Position numbers and translations under genes: made by a program
Notes under the pieces: model-generated
What the model was told of the DNA's origin: nothing
Database searches by the model: none
What the model saw: only the letters and a program-made list of their open reading frames with translations
Origin: Sphingobium fuliginis
Lineage (GTDB): Bacteria > Pseudomonadota > Alphaproteobacteria > Sphingomonadales > Sphingomonadaceae
Assembly: GCF_004152845.1 (NCBI RefSeq)
Contig: NZ_SEON01000009.1
Span: forward strand, 1-64,000
Direction of reading: 5' to 3'
DNA length: 64,000 bases
Shown: in pieces, positions 45,860-53,869 of the stretch
Layout: every line of letters begins with the position of its first letter
Numbering within the stretch: the first letter of the stretch is position 1

Positions 45860-46159
45860 TCAGCGGGACCAGATGAGCTTGTGCTCGCCTTCGTCTCCTT
45901 GGGTCAGGGTTGCATAGATCGGCGCTGGGAAGGACGGATCGTCGAGCTTGAGGCTCAGATATTCGGCCCCGGTCTCGCGTGCGGCCTTGGTCCAACCCGC
46001 CCCGAACTCGACGCCGCCGGCATTCACGCGATGGTCGGGCGCCTTGTCATTCTCACGCTCGACGGGCCGGATGGTGGCCTTGACGCGCAGGGTCAGGGTA
46101 CGGATTTCGCCTGTGTAGATGCCGTTCTCGCCGCGGATGAAGCTGCCGATTTGTGCCAT
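45860..46159 (-). CDS. DUF736 family protein
   Basis: A 99-residue protein starting [19 protein letters not shown] with the family ending [17 protein letters not shown], diagnostic of DUF736. These small proteins are widely carried by proteobacterial plasmids and ICEs. ATG 46159 has a perfect GGAGG site. It precedes the HTH-traF unit by 156 bases and may be the first gene of that transcript. Biochemical role unknown. Confidence 0.9.
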   Translation of the reverse strand: MAQIGSFIRGENGIYTGEIRTLTLRVKATIRPVERENDKAPDHRVNAGGVEFGAGWTKAARETGAEYLSLKLDDPSFPAPIYATLTQGDEGEHKLIWSR

Positions 46160-46544
46160 ATTAACCTCCATTCAATGGTTCGATGCCGCCCCATGCGGCC
46201 TCGATGCGGTTGTCAGGCTGCAAGTCTTTCGACGTGCATCTTTAGGCCGGAGCGAAGCGGAGGATGGCCCGAGCCAAGCTTCTTGTCTCGCGAGGAAGGC
46301 GCGGGCACCGCGCCGGGGAAGAAACTTGGCGAAGCCGTTGCACGGCAAAGGAAGGCTTGCGGCAGACCGCGATCAATCGGAGCCGCTGGGGCAACATCAC
46401 CAGCAGAAACTGGGGTGTAGGCGGACGATTCGGTACAGTCATAGTGATGGTGAGAACGTCGCATCGCAGCAAATTCGAATACCCCGCCTGCTTGATTGGC
46501 CGCTCTGCTGACATGAGCTAGACGGCTCAACAAAGGGGGTGGCA
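46160..46544. other. 385-bp intergenic region between divergent genes
   Basis: No gene is convincing, although frames exist on both strands. The region should hold divergent promoters for the DUF736 unit and the small zinc-ribbon-like gene; none can be assigned with confidence. Confidence 0.4.
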
Positions 46545-46754
46545 ATGACAGTATTGGATCAGGTTCGCGGGTTAATTGAACGGCTGTCGCCCGACCCGAT
46601 TTGCGACGACTGCATCAGCGAGCGACTTGGCCTTTCGGTCCGACAGCATGCGAACCACAAGACGCGCGAGCTCGCCGGCACAGGAGGGTTTGAGCGGCAA
46701 AAAGACGCTTGTTCACTCTGCGGCGGTATCAAGATCGTCATCCGGAAACGCTGA
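46545..46754 (+). CDS. 69-aa protein with two CxxC pairs
   Basis: A small protein with CDDC (about 22-25) and CSLC (about 58-61), a likely zinc-ribbon pair, separated by a helix SERLGLSVRQHANHKTREL that looks like an HTH. ATG 46545 lies just after AGGGGGTGG. It is isolated and oriented opposite to the backbone genes. Domain form suggests nucleic-acid binding; unconfirmed. Confidence 0.6.
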   Translation: MTVLDQVRGLIERLSPDPICDDCISERLGLSVRQHANHKTRELAGTGGFERQKDACSLCGGIKIVIRKR

Positions 46755-46933
46755 TCGCTGCGTTTCGATGCTCGACTGAACCGCGCCGACGCCCGGAACG
46801 GCGGCGGCGCGCGCCCGGATTTTCAGGCAAGGAAGCGAGCGGGTTTCCCCGCTCGCACGCCTCGTAGCCGTCGTACGAGGGCTTCCTCACTGCCCGCATC
46901 CACTTCGCAGGCAGTCCCGCGTTTAGGTTTCTC

Positions 46934-47323
46934 TCAGCCGGATTGGGCGGCACGACGTAACAAGGTTTCAGCCCAGAGAATGGACCCCGCGCGGCGCGAC
47001 CAATTGGCCCATTCCGAGAGAAACAACTCGCTTTTGAAACCCGTGTCGCGCTCAATGAAAAGGCCATAGGGCAGGCGGATGGCGGAAAGCTCCGACAAGC
47101 TGAAATAACCCATCTCCGGGCAACCAAAGCCAAGGTCGGCAAGACCGAACAGGGCGTCGCCATCCTCTGCCAGTTCAGTCGCGAGCCAAGTCGCGGCCCC
47201 AATTGGATTGAACAGCTTGATGACGGGCGGTGAATCGAACCGGTCGCCCTTGGCTTCGCAGGCCCGACGCGAAACGTCGTTTGCACGCAGTGCAAAGCGC
47301 AGTTCGTGGGGAAGATCGATCAT
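46934..47323 (-). CDS. DUF2958 family protein
   Basis: A 129-residue protein with the DUF2958 signature: PPVIKLFNPIGAATWLATEL, ALFGLADLGFGCPEMGYFSLSEL and a final IERDTGFK. The family is carried by mobile elements next to ArdC. The ATG overlaps the ArdC stop (ATGA), so the pair is co-translated and the product probably serves antirestriction or element maintenance (inference). Confidence 0.88.
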   Translation of the reverse strand: MIDLPHELRFALRANDVSRRACEAKGDRFDSPPVIKLFNPIGAATWLATELAEDGDALFGLADLGFGCPEMGYFSLSELSAIRLPYGLFIERDTGFKSELFLSEWANWSRRAGSILWAETLLRRAAQSG

Positions 47324-48291
47324 GCGGCCAGTCTCCCTTCTTCACGCGCCGCCAGTGCTTCGCGATGCCGGGCGAGCAGCCAGTCCGCCGCCTTGCTCGC
47401 AGCGCTGGCGGCACGAAAGATCGCCCGATTGTCCTCGCGCAGAACGGCCAGCCAAACGCCGATATAGTCGGCATGGCGAATGGTCGGCTGGATACCGAGC
47501 GCGGCGCACAGGAAGGCCGATCCCATTTCCGCGATCAGCTCCTCACGGGCATAGTCCTTGCTGCCAAACTCGTTGCGCAAATCACGCCCCAGCCGCTTGG
47601 CATGGCCGGTCGCATGGGTCAGTTCATGGAGGCAGGTCCGGTAATAATTGACCTGCTCGAAGAAGGCGGGCTGCGGCGGCACCTGCACGAAGTCTGGGTC
47701 CGGCGCATAAAAAGCCATGCCGCCGCCGATGCGAAACTCAACGCCCGATGCCGCGATCACTTCCTCGGCAACCGGCACGATCTCGCGCTCGGGTAGCGGA
47801 GTGGGGTCATCAACAAGCCCCGCCCGGAGACCCTCGCACTGCGCGACATTGAAGACCGTGAAGCGCTTGAGGAATGGCACCGCCCGGGGATCGTCCCCCT
47901 CTCGCGAGGCGCGTTCCTTCTCGGCCTCGGGCGTAAAGCGGTCGGCATAGACGACCGTCTGCCCGCGTTCGCCCTTGCGAACACAACCGCCTGCCTCGAA
48001 CGCCTGACGAAATGTGAGCCAGCTTTGCGAGGGCCAGCCATGCTCGATCACCGCGCCCCAAAGGATCAGCACGTTGACGCCAGAATAGGGCCGCGCCGTC
48101 AGCGCATTGCGCGGTAGGCAGGGGTTGGTTGCGCCATCCTTCCCCCAAGGCTGGACCCAAGGGAGGCGCCCCGCCTCCAACTCGGTGATGATGCGGGCGG
48201 TCACCTCGTCGTAGAGGCTGGTCCGACTGCCTTCCTGACGATCTTCGCGAGCCCCCTTTTCACGGGCGCGACGGCTGAGAGGTTCACACAT
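47320..48291 (-). CDS. ardC: ArdC-type antirestriction protein
   Basis: A 323-residue protein with the two-domain ArdC layout: an N-terminal ssDNA-binding region (LYDEVTARIITELEAGRLPWVQPW, YSGVNVLILW) and a C-terminal zincin with HELTHATGH (about 235). ArdC protects incoming conjugating DNA from host restriction. ATG 48291 follows AGGAGA; the frame to 48357 is leader. Coupled to DUF2958. A typical backbone pair of sphingomonad ICEs. Confidence 0.93.
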   Translation of the reverse strand: MCEPLSRRAREKGAREDRQEGSRTSLYDEVTARIITELEAGRLPWVQPWGKDGATNPCLPRNALTARPYSGVNVLILWGAVIEHGWPSQSWLTFRQAFEAGGCVRKGERGQTVVYADRFTPEAEKERASREGDDPRAVPFLKRFTVFNVAQCEGLRAGLVDDPTPLPEREIVPVAEEVIAASGVEFRIGGGMAFYAPDPDFVQVPPQPAFFEQVNYYRTCLHELTHATGHAKRLGRDLRNEFGSKDYAREELIAEMGSAFLCAALGIQPTIRHADYIGVWLAVLREDNRAIFRAASAASKAADWLLARHREALAAREEGRLAA

Positions 48292-48645
48292 GGTCTGTCT
48301 CCTGCGCCACCCCAAAAAAGCACAAGGCCTCCCCGCAAAGGCGGGGGTGGGCGGCACGAGCGACCAAGAGGCCCGGCTCCAGCGGCCGGGGGCACCGTCA
48401 GGGCGAAACGCAAGTGGAGCACCTCAAGCGAAGCGCCGGGGTTGCCCCAGGTCGCGACGGGCCTAGCCGGGAGCGCCGCCTACACCCGCCGAAACGGGAG
48501 AGGCCACGAACAACACCGCCGCGCCAAGCGCGGCGACCATGGCTAAGCGTCAGTGATCGTGACCGTCAGGCCGAGACCCAAGGGGGCTCGGCGGCGAATG
48601 GAGTGAGCCGTAGAGCGCGGTCGCGGCGATTCCGCGAGGCGCCGC
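48292..48645. other. 354-bp GC-rich intergenic region
   Basis: No gene found. The region upstream of ardC contains several GC-rich short palindromes (for example CCCCGCAAAGGCGGGG near 48334 and CGCCGCGCCAAGCGCGGCG near 48517), but no convincing promoter. Confidence 0.4.
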
Positions 48646-48939
48646 TTAGCTGATGTCGTGGGGAGATGCTGACTGCGGCGATTGATCAAAAGCCCGAAGG
48701 GCAGAACTTAGCCCTTCCCCCGTAATCCAACGGGCACGAGCAAGATGGCTTTCCCAGCACCCTTGCGCGGTCATGCTATCAACCTTGTCGTCGAGACCAA
48801 GTATAGAGCGTGCGCCCTCGACCCATCCGATGCCGGCCGCATCGGCGTCAAGCAAGGCTGCATAAACTGCGAGGTTCTGCCTATCATAGGCGACAACCTG
48901 GCCACTCGGCGCTACATTTCGCAGCACAAAAAACTCCAA
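48646..48939 (-). CDS. Small hypothetical element protein
   Basis: A frame of up to 97 residues, starting at TTG 48939 or GTG 48927, with no ATG. The sequence (YDRQNLAVYAALLDADAAGIGW..., CWESHLARARWITGEGL) is coherent and protein-like, with helical segments, but I cannot name a family. Located between ArdC and the XRE regulator on the minus strand. Confidence 0.5.
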   Translation of the reverse strand: MEFFVLRNVAPSGQVVAYDRQNLAVYAALLDADAAGIGWVEGARSILGLDDKVDSMTAQGCWESHLARARWITGEGLSSALRAFDQSPQSASPHDIS

Positions 48940-49013
48940 ATGTGATGTTTACTCATCAATTTGAAGACCATACGCCATGGCGCAATTAGCTGCAACCGGG
49001 CTCAACATGGCTC

Positions 49014-49256
49014 ATGTCGAGCCGGAAAACCCTTGCCCATAATTTGCGTGTTCTTCGCGCTGCGAGAGGTTTGTCACAGGAGGCGCTGGCAGATGCAGCA
49101 AAGGTTGATCGGACCTACATCAGCGCGCTCGAACGACAGAAATACAGCGTGACCATTGATCGGCTCGATGAGATTGCAAAGGAGCTCGGCGTCGAAACCT
49201 ACGTCTTGCTGATGAAAGATCTGCCACCTGAAGCGCTAAGCGGTGACCGAGCATAG
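49014..49256 (+). CDS. XRE/Cro-C1 family regulator
   Basis: An 80-residue single-domain repressor-type protein. The HTH is classic: LAHNLRVLRAARGLSQEALADAAKVDRTYISALERQK, followed by TIDRLDEIAKELGV. ATG 49014 chosen. Placed beside the DUF2285 gene as in many Tn4371-like and sphingomonad ICEs, where such regulators control excision or transfer. Divergent from the preceding small gene, so it may regulate it. Confidence 0.88.
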   Translation: MSSRKTLAHNLRVLRAARGLSQEALADAAKVDRTYISALERQKYSVTIDRLDEIAKELGVETYVLLMKDLPPEALSGDRA

Positions 49257-49285
49257 GGCTGCAGGCGGTCAGCCAAGCGACCTCG

Positions 49286-50059
49286 TCAACGCAACAACTT
49301 GAGATAGCCTCCAGCGGCCATGTCGCGAGCCAGGGCGATCAGCCGTCGACATTGCGACTTGAGCGATCCACCAACCCAGTCGTCCCGAACACGTTCATGT
49401 CCAAAGATCGAGATCCCGACATCCCGGATGCTCGCCCCTTCGGCGAGCGCATCATGGACATGGAGGGCAAGGGCCTGTCTTTCCATGCCGTGGCTGGCCG
49501 GCACAGGACGTGCCGGCAACTGGCCGTTCCGCCATAAATGAAAGAAGCGCCGCAGCGCGGCGACCATCGGCTCCAGCCCACTGCCATCCTCAAAATCATG
49601 GACCAGCGATACCGGCCCATTGAGAAGCGACCCGCTAACGACATCAATTCTAAGGGTTTCAGCGCCATCGCGTAGCAGAACATGCTCGACGCCTGTCCTG
49701 CACACGATCCGCGCGCTTGCGCCGCAATGGGCAAGGTCGAAGGGCGGACTTCGTGATCCCGACAATGGCAAGGCCATGACCTTCAGGACCGATGGATCAC
49801 AGTCCGCACTCCACAAGATGGATGTATCGCTCCAGGGAAGAGCGGCGTCCGGCAGGTTTAGGCAGCCCCAGCGCGCGATGCTCGCATCCGACGCTGCAGC
49901 CACGATCACTTGATGCCCAGGCGTTTGCCGGCATGGCGAAAGCTGCCGGTAAACCGGATCCCGCCGAAGCCATTCCCAGGCAAGATCGGCAGGACCGGCG
50001 GCAGACAGGCGGCAAGGAGAGACGGCGGAAGGCCAGGCACATGTCGCGATCCCGGACAT
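49286..50059 (-). CDS. DUF2285 domain protein (with DUF6499-like N-terminus)
   Basis: A 257-residue protein. The N-terminal DLAWEWLRRDPVYRQL is the DUF6499 signature and the C-terminal part (about 190-257), with LHVHDALAEGASIRDVGISIFG and WVGGSLKSQCRRLIALA, is DUF2285, a predicted HTH domain. Such proteins are standard in rhizobial and sphingomonad ICEs; a related pair (FseA-type) activates excision in Mesorhizobium. It marks the border between backbone and the quorum-sensing cargo. Confidence 0.8.
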   Translation of the reverse strand: MSGIATCAWPSAVSPCRLSAAGPADLAWEWLRRDPVYRQLSPCRQTPGHQVIVAAASDASIARWGCLNLPDAALPWSDTSILWSADCDPSVLKVMALPLSGSRSPPFDLAHCGASARIVCRTGVEHVLLRDGAETLRIDVVSGSLLNGPVSLVHDFEDGSGLEPMVAALRRFFHLWRNGQLPARPVPASHGMERQALALHVHDALAEGASIRDVGISIFGHERVRDDWVGGSLKSQCRRLIALARDMAAGGYLKLLR

Positions 50060-50084
50060 CGCGCTTCACCAGCGATGTTACGCC

Positions 50085-50951
50085 TTAGCGCTGTTCGCCT
50101 AGCTGCCCCCTGACAAAAGCCGCGACCGCCGCTTCTTGGTCTGGGCGGAGCGCATCAACCGCCGGAAGATGGTCGGGCACATCGCCGCGCAACAGGATCG
50201 AGGGGCACTGTCCTTCGACATTGCCGAGATTGGGTCGATGCTGGGCGTAACCGACCAGCGCTGCGAGATCGGGCGAGAAATGGCGCGCGACTGCCGGCGG
50301 ATAGACGAGCCACTGCAACTCGAAGGGTTTGAGCCATCCAAGACAATAGCTGATGACGATCCCGCGGCGGGGCGCTACACTATGGTTGCCACCCCCGCCA
50401 TGGACGGTCGAGCCAAGGAAAAGCAGCGTGTCGCCTGGCCAGAGGTCAGGCACGTACGCATCAGCCTCGTCCATTTCGACAAGGTCTGGTTCGACATGGC
50501 TCCCGGGCCAAAGCCGGGTGCCACCATTCGCCCGGGTGAAGGCGTCAAGCGGCCACATGACGTTGACCAGATATTCCAGCATTCCCTTGGGACCCGCCCA
50601 CATGTCCTGGTCACGGTGCGGGACCTGCGCCAAGGCGCCGGGATGGATCTCGATCGCCTGCGTGAGATTGAGGGCGATCCGGTCGCACCATGGCAAAAGC
50701 ATTGTCTCGACAATGGCCCTTATGCGCGCATGCATGACCAGATCGGCAACAAGCGGCTCGCGGGCGATCAAGGCTCCAAATCGCTTTGTCCGTCGCCCGT
50801 AGAAATCCCCTTGGCACATGGGCGTCGCAGCGAAGGTCGAATCGAGGCTGCGATTGATCCCGTCGATCAATTCGGGCGCGACCGCCTGCCGGATGACGCA
50901 ATAGCCCTCGCGGGCAAGCGTGCCGCTTGTCCGATCGATGCGGGCGCTCAT
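50085..50951 (-). CDS. PhyH-family Fe(II)/2-oxoglutarate dioxygenase
   Basis: A 288-residue enzyme of the phytanoyl-CoA dioxygenase family. The iron facial triad is visible: VPHRDQDMW (His-x-Asp, about 127) and the distal His in STVHGGGGN (about 195), with a 2-oxoglutarate-binding Arg expected shortly after. Its ATG overlaps the luxI stop by 4 bases. PhyH genes next to luxI have been noted in Sphingomonadaceae, so it may hydroxylate the acyl chain of the signal or its precursor; this is inference. Confidence 0.88.
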   Translation of the reverse strand: MSARIDRTSGTLAREGYCVIRQAVAPELIDGINRSLDSTFAATPMCQGDFYGRRTKRFGALIAREPLVADLVMHARIRAIVETMLLPWCDRIALNLTQAIEIHPGALAQVPHRDQDMWAGPKGMLEYLVNVMWPLDAFTRANGGTRLWPGSHVEPDLVEMDEADAYVPDLWPGDTLLFLGSTVHGGGGNHSVAPRRGIVISYCLGWLKPFELQWLVYPPAVARHFSPDLAALVGYAQHRPNLGNVEGQCPSILLRGDVPDHLPAVDALRPDQEAAVAAFVRGQLGEQR

Positions 50952-51553
50952 AGCTGCACCTGGGATTGGGTATCGACATAGATGCCGGTCCAGCGCAGTC
51001 GCGCAGGCGTATCAGGACGAATATGGGCCGCGAAGGCGCCGACCAGGCTACCATGAACATGCATGGCGGGACCCAGTGGCTCGGCAGACCAGCCCATCGC
51101 CAACACTTCTTTGCGGAAGGGTTCGGGGATAATGCCGGTGAGACAGGTGATGCCACGCGCCAAGGCGAAATCCACCATGGCGGAGATGAGGATGTTGCGG
51201 AGCTGCCGGCGGCGCTCCGCCCCATGGCGCTGCGGCAGGCAGAGCCGCGTTGTTTCCCAGATGGTCGGCCCAACCGGCACGCCGCCGGGACAAAAATGCG
51301 AGAACAGCTCGGCGAGCATATGCGGGCGGGTAGAGGGAATCAGCCGAATCGAGGCCTCATGCTCGCCGTTCTCATTTGCCGATATGATATAGGTCGTGCC
51401 GACGGTATCGAACTGGTCGATCTCGCACTTTCGATTTATCACTGGGACGTCCCAGCCGAGGCAATCCACGAAAAGGCGCTTTCGGTCTGCAAACATGGAC
51501 CGAAGCAGTTGCTGGTGCCCCGCTGAGAGGTGATCTTCGACAAGGTGGATCAT
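50948..51553 (-). CDS. Acyl-homoserine lactone synthase (LuxI family)
   Basis: A 201-residue LuxI-type synthase making N-acyl-homoserine lactones from SAM and acyl-ACP. The conserved residues appear: Arg in DRKRLFVDCLGWDV, the Trp, the acidic pair in CEIDQFDT, Arg in ASIRLIPSTRPHML, and Glu-Arg in WETTRLCLP. ATG 51553 has GGAG upstream. A 19-bp inverted repeat lies just before it. Order luxR-luxI-phyH on one strand. The acyl length cannot be read from sequence. Confidence 0.95.
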   Translation of the reverse strand: MIHLVEDHLSAGHQQLLRSMFADRKRLFVDCLGWDVPVINRKCEIDQFDTVGTTYIISANENGEHEASIRLIPSTRPHMLAELFSHFCPGGVPVGPTIWETTRLCLPQRHGAERRRQLRNILISAMVDFALARGITCLTGIIPEPFRKEVLAMGWSAEPLGPAMHVHGSLVGAFAAHIRPDTPARLRWTGIYVDTQSQVQL

Positions 51554-51567
51554 GGTCGTCTCCGCTG

Positions 51568-51586
51568 CCTTGGTTCAGGACCAAGG
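51568..51586. promoter_or_regulatory. Inverted repeat before luxI (lux-box-like)
   Basis: CCTTGGT (51568-51574) and ACCAAGG (51580-51586) form a perfect 7-bp inverted repeat with a 5-base centre, 15-33 bases upstream of the luxI ATG. Its length and place suit either a LuxR-family operator or an RNA hairpin near the ribosome site. Confidence 0.55.
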
Positions 51587-51622
51587 AAAGCAGCGGGACT
51601 GCAGCGCAGATAGAACGAGCAT

Positions 51623-52393
51623 TTACTCGGTTTGACGAGGCTTGAGTTCGTCCAATCCGATCTCTCCAGCCAATACGGCACTTACCACCAGTTCGGCGCG
51701 GTCATGGGCGTCGAACAGCCGGCGGGCTTCGGTCAGATAGCCGTCGACAGTGCGTGGCGTCAGGCCCAGCTCCCGGGCAATTTCTTTGTTCGAAAAGCCC
51801 CTGCCAGCGAGCACGACACAATCCCTGGGCCTGGGATGGAGCCTTGGCGCCGGTCCGATCAAGGGGCTGGCCAGCAGCATCCGGCGTGCCGCCTGGAAGG
51901 CAAAGATGCCTGTGATCTGGGCGAATCCCAGGTAGCGCGAGGCAAGTTCTGGATTGGATACGCCGGCAAATGTGCAGGAACCAATGCACTCTCCGAGCAG
52001 GATATGAGGCACAGTTATTCCCTCGTTCAGGCCATGCCCAGCGCCGAATTCGAGGGAATGGCGATCTTGCCGGGTGAAGGTGATGATCTTGTCGAGATCG
52101 GACCAGAGGAAGGCCCCATCAGAAAAGAGGCAGCCCCGAATGACGGGATCGCGCCGAAGCTGGCCTTGATCGAACAAGCGGTCAACAATGGCCGCGGGAT
52201 AGTCCCTGATATCGACCCGGTCGGGACGCTCGCCGGCAAGAGGGTCATGATGGATGAGGGCAAAGTGCCGAAAGCCGATTTCGCCCGCCAAGCATGTCAT
52301 CAATGCCGCAAGTTCCTCGCGCGACGCGACCTTCCGCAGCGCGCGAAGCAAATCATCGGCCAAGGTTGCCAGTTGGCCCGCGTCACCGATCAA
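51623..52393 (-). CDS. LuxR-family autoinducer-binding regulator
   Basis: A 256-residue regulator with an N-terminal autoinducer-binding domain (about 15-165; conserved LWSDLDKI and GAGHGLNEGITVP) and a C-terminal LuxR HTH (about 185-250; RGFSNKEIARELGLTPRTVDGYLTEA). It would bind the signal made by the adjacent LuxI and activate targets. It lies 69 bases upstream of luxI on the same strand and could be co-transcribed with it. Confidence 0.93.
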   Translation of the reverse strand: MIGDAGQLATLADDLLRALRKVASREELAALMTCLAGEIGFRHFALIHHDPLAGERPDRVDIRDYPAAIVDRLFDQGQLRRDPVIRGCLFSDGAFLWSDLDKIITFTRQDRHSLEFGAGHGLNEGITVPHILLGECIGSCTFAGVSNPELASRYLGFAQITGIFAFQAARRMLLASPLIGPAPRLHPRPRDCVVLAGRGFSNKEIARELGLTPRTVDGYLTEARRLFDAHDRAELVVSAVLAGEIGLDELKPRQTE

Positions 52394-52548
52394 GGCGAGC
52401 CCAGAGGGCGTCCTCCATTCGGGCCTGTAGACAGCGCATCAGGCGAGCATGTGTCCCGACAAAGGTGGAAGGCATTTCATCATTCCTGATGGAGCCAATG
52501 TCTGGCCGGCCTTGCAGCCGGACCGAAGCGGGGGATTGAGAAAGGTCA

Positions 52549-52584
52549 GGGCTGGAAACGCGGCTCACGCGGCGTTTCCAGCCC
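52549..52584 (-). terminator. Terminator hairpin after the MFS gene
   Basis: GGGCTGGAAACGC (52549-52561) and GCGTTTCCAGCCC (52572-52584) form a perfect 13-bp stem with a 10-base loop, just past the MFS stop and upstream of luxR. It should separate the TonB receptor/MFS transcript from the lux unit. Confidence 0.75.
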
Positions 52585-52595
52585 CTCCAGTTCGG

Positions 52596-53861
52596 TCAGA
52601 TAAACGGAACCACGGCAGGTTCTGAGGGGGCTTGGTCCTCCAACTGAGCCGGCCGGTTTGAAAGCCGTGGAAGCAGGGCGGCCAGGATGGCGGACCCGAC
52701 CGAGAACAGCCCCAGGGCCAGGAAGGTCAGATCGATACCGCTCGTGATGTTGGTGAGCGTCATGATGACCAGCGGACAGACAAACTGGCCGAGGAACATG
52801 AAGGTAATGAGCAAGCCGCCGCCTCGGCCCCGCGCGTGCGGGGGAAGGTCTCGCATGGCGGCCGCCTGAAGGGCGGGCGTCAGCAAGCCACACCCAAGTT
52901 GATTGACGAAGGCACAGAGCCCGACTGCGAGCACAGATGGCGAGATGGCCATCCCGACGAGTCCGGCGCCGCCGACAATATAAGATCGCGCCAATAACTG
53001 CGGCAGCGTCCGACTGGAGAGGAAGCGGAATAGATAGGAACCGATGGGATTGCCGATGCTGGCCACAGCAATGATTGCACCGATCATGACGGTGGAGGCT
53101 TCGCCACGTGCCGAGAGGAAGACCGACATCTGGAGTGGAATGATGAAGAAGAGGATGGAGGACAGGAAACCCAGCGCGCAAACAGCGATGAACTGCCTTG
53201 AGCGCAATATCTTCGGCATGGCCTTTGCTAAGGCGCTGTCCCTCGCCGATCGCGCCGCAGGTTCCCAAGCTGCCAGCGCCACGAAAACAGCGATGAAGAA
53301 GCTGAACCCATAGGCGGCGAAGGGCGCACGCCAACCATATTGACCGAGCGCGCCCCCTGCCAGGTAGAGAAGGGTCGCGGCGAAGGCGCTGAAGGCGCCA
53401 TTATAGGCAAGCCAGCGATTGCGGCGTTCACCCTCGAAATAATCGCCGAACAAGGCGAAAGCGGCCGTCATGATGACGGATTCGACGAGGCCGACGCCTG
53501 CCCGCGATGCGATGATCGCGGGCAAGCCGTCCAGGACGAGCGGCGCCATGCCGAATAGACCGTAGAGCAGCAGTGCTCCCAGCAAGGCACGCCGGCGGCC
53601 GAAGCGATCCACGATTAACCCGGCAAAAGGGGAGAACAGCGCGATGCACAAGGCAGGCGCCGTCATGGCGATCGACACGAGATAGGCTCCGCCCGGCACA
53701 TCGGCGAAGGCTGCATTGAGCAGCGACAGGTTGGGCGAGACAAGCACCACGCCCATGGCGGGAAGCGTCCCCGACAGGAGCAGGGCGATGCCCTGCAAAG
53801 GGCCGGCTTCCCTGGTTTGCGGTTGTAGGCTCATGGTGGCTTCTGCTTCTGTCTCGCCCAT
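52596..53861 (-). CDS. MFS transporter
   Basis: A 421-residue inner-membrane transporter with about 12 predicted helices. The loop 2-3 motif is present (FAGLIVDRFGRRRALL), and a second GRNxxR-like region follows helix 6. No substrate signature. ATG 53861 with GAGG upstream, 8 bases after the TonB receptor stop, so it is co-transcribed with it. Together they suggest outer-membrane then inner-membrane uptake of the compound catabolised by the amidase/HpaB operon (inferred). Confidence 0.85.
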   Translation of the reverse strand: MGETEAEATMSLQPQTREAGPLQGIALLLSGTLPAMGVVLVSPNLSLLNAAFADVPGGAYLVSIAMTAPALCIALFSPFAGLIVDRFGRRRALLGALLLYGLFGMAPLVLDGLPAIIASRAGVGLVESVIMTAAFALFGDYFEGERRNRWLAYNGAFSAFAATLLYLAGGALGQYGWRAPFAAYGFSFFIAVFVALAAWEPAARSARDSALAKAMPKILRSRQFIAVCALGFLSSILFFIIPLQMSVFLSARGEASTVMIGAIIAVASIGNPIGSYLFRFLSSRTLPQLLARSYIVGGAGLVGMAISPSVLAVGLCAFVNQLGCGLLTPALQAAAMRDLPPHARGRGGGLLITFMFLGQFVCPLVIMTLTNITSGIDLTFLALGLFSVGSAILAALLPRLSNRPAQLEDQAPSEPAVVPFI

Positions 53862-53869
53862 CTTTCGCC

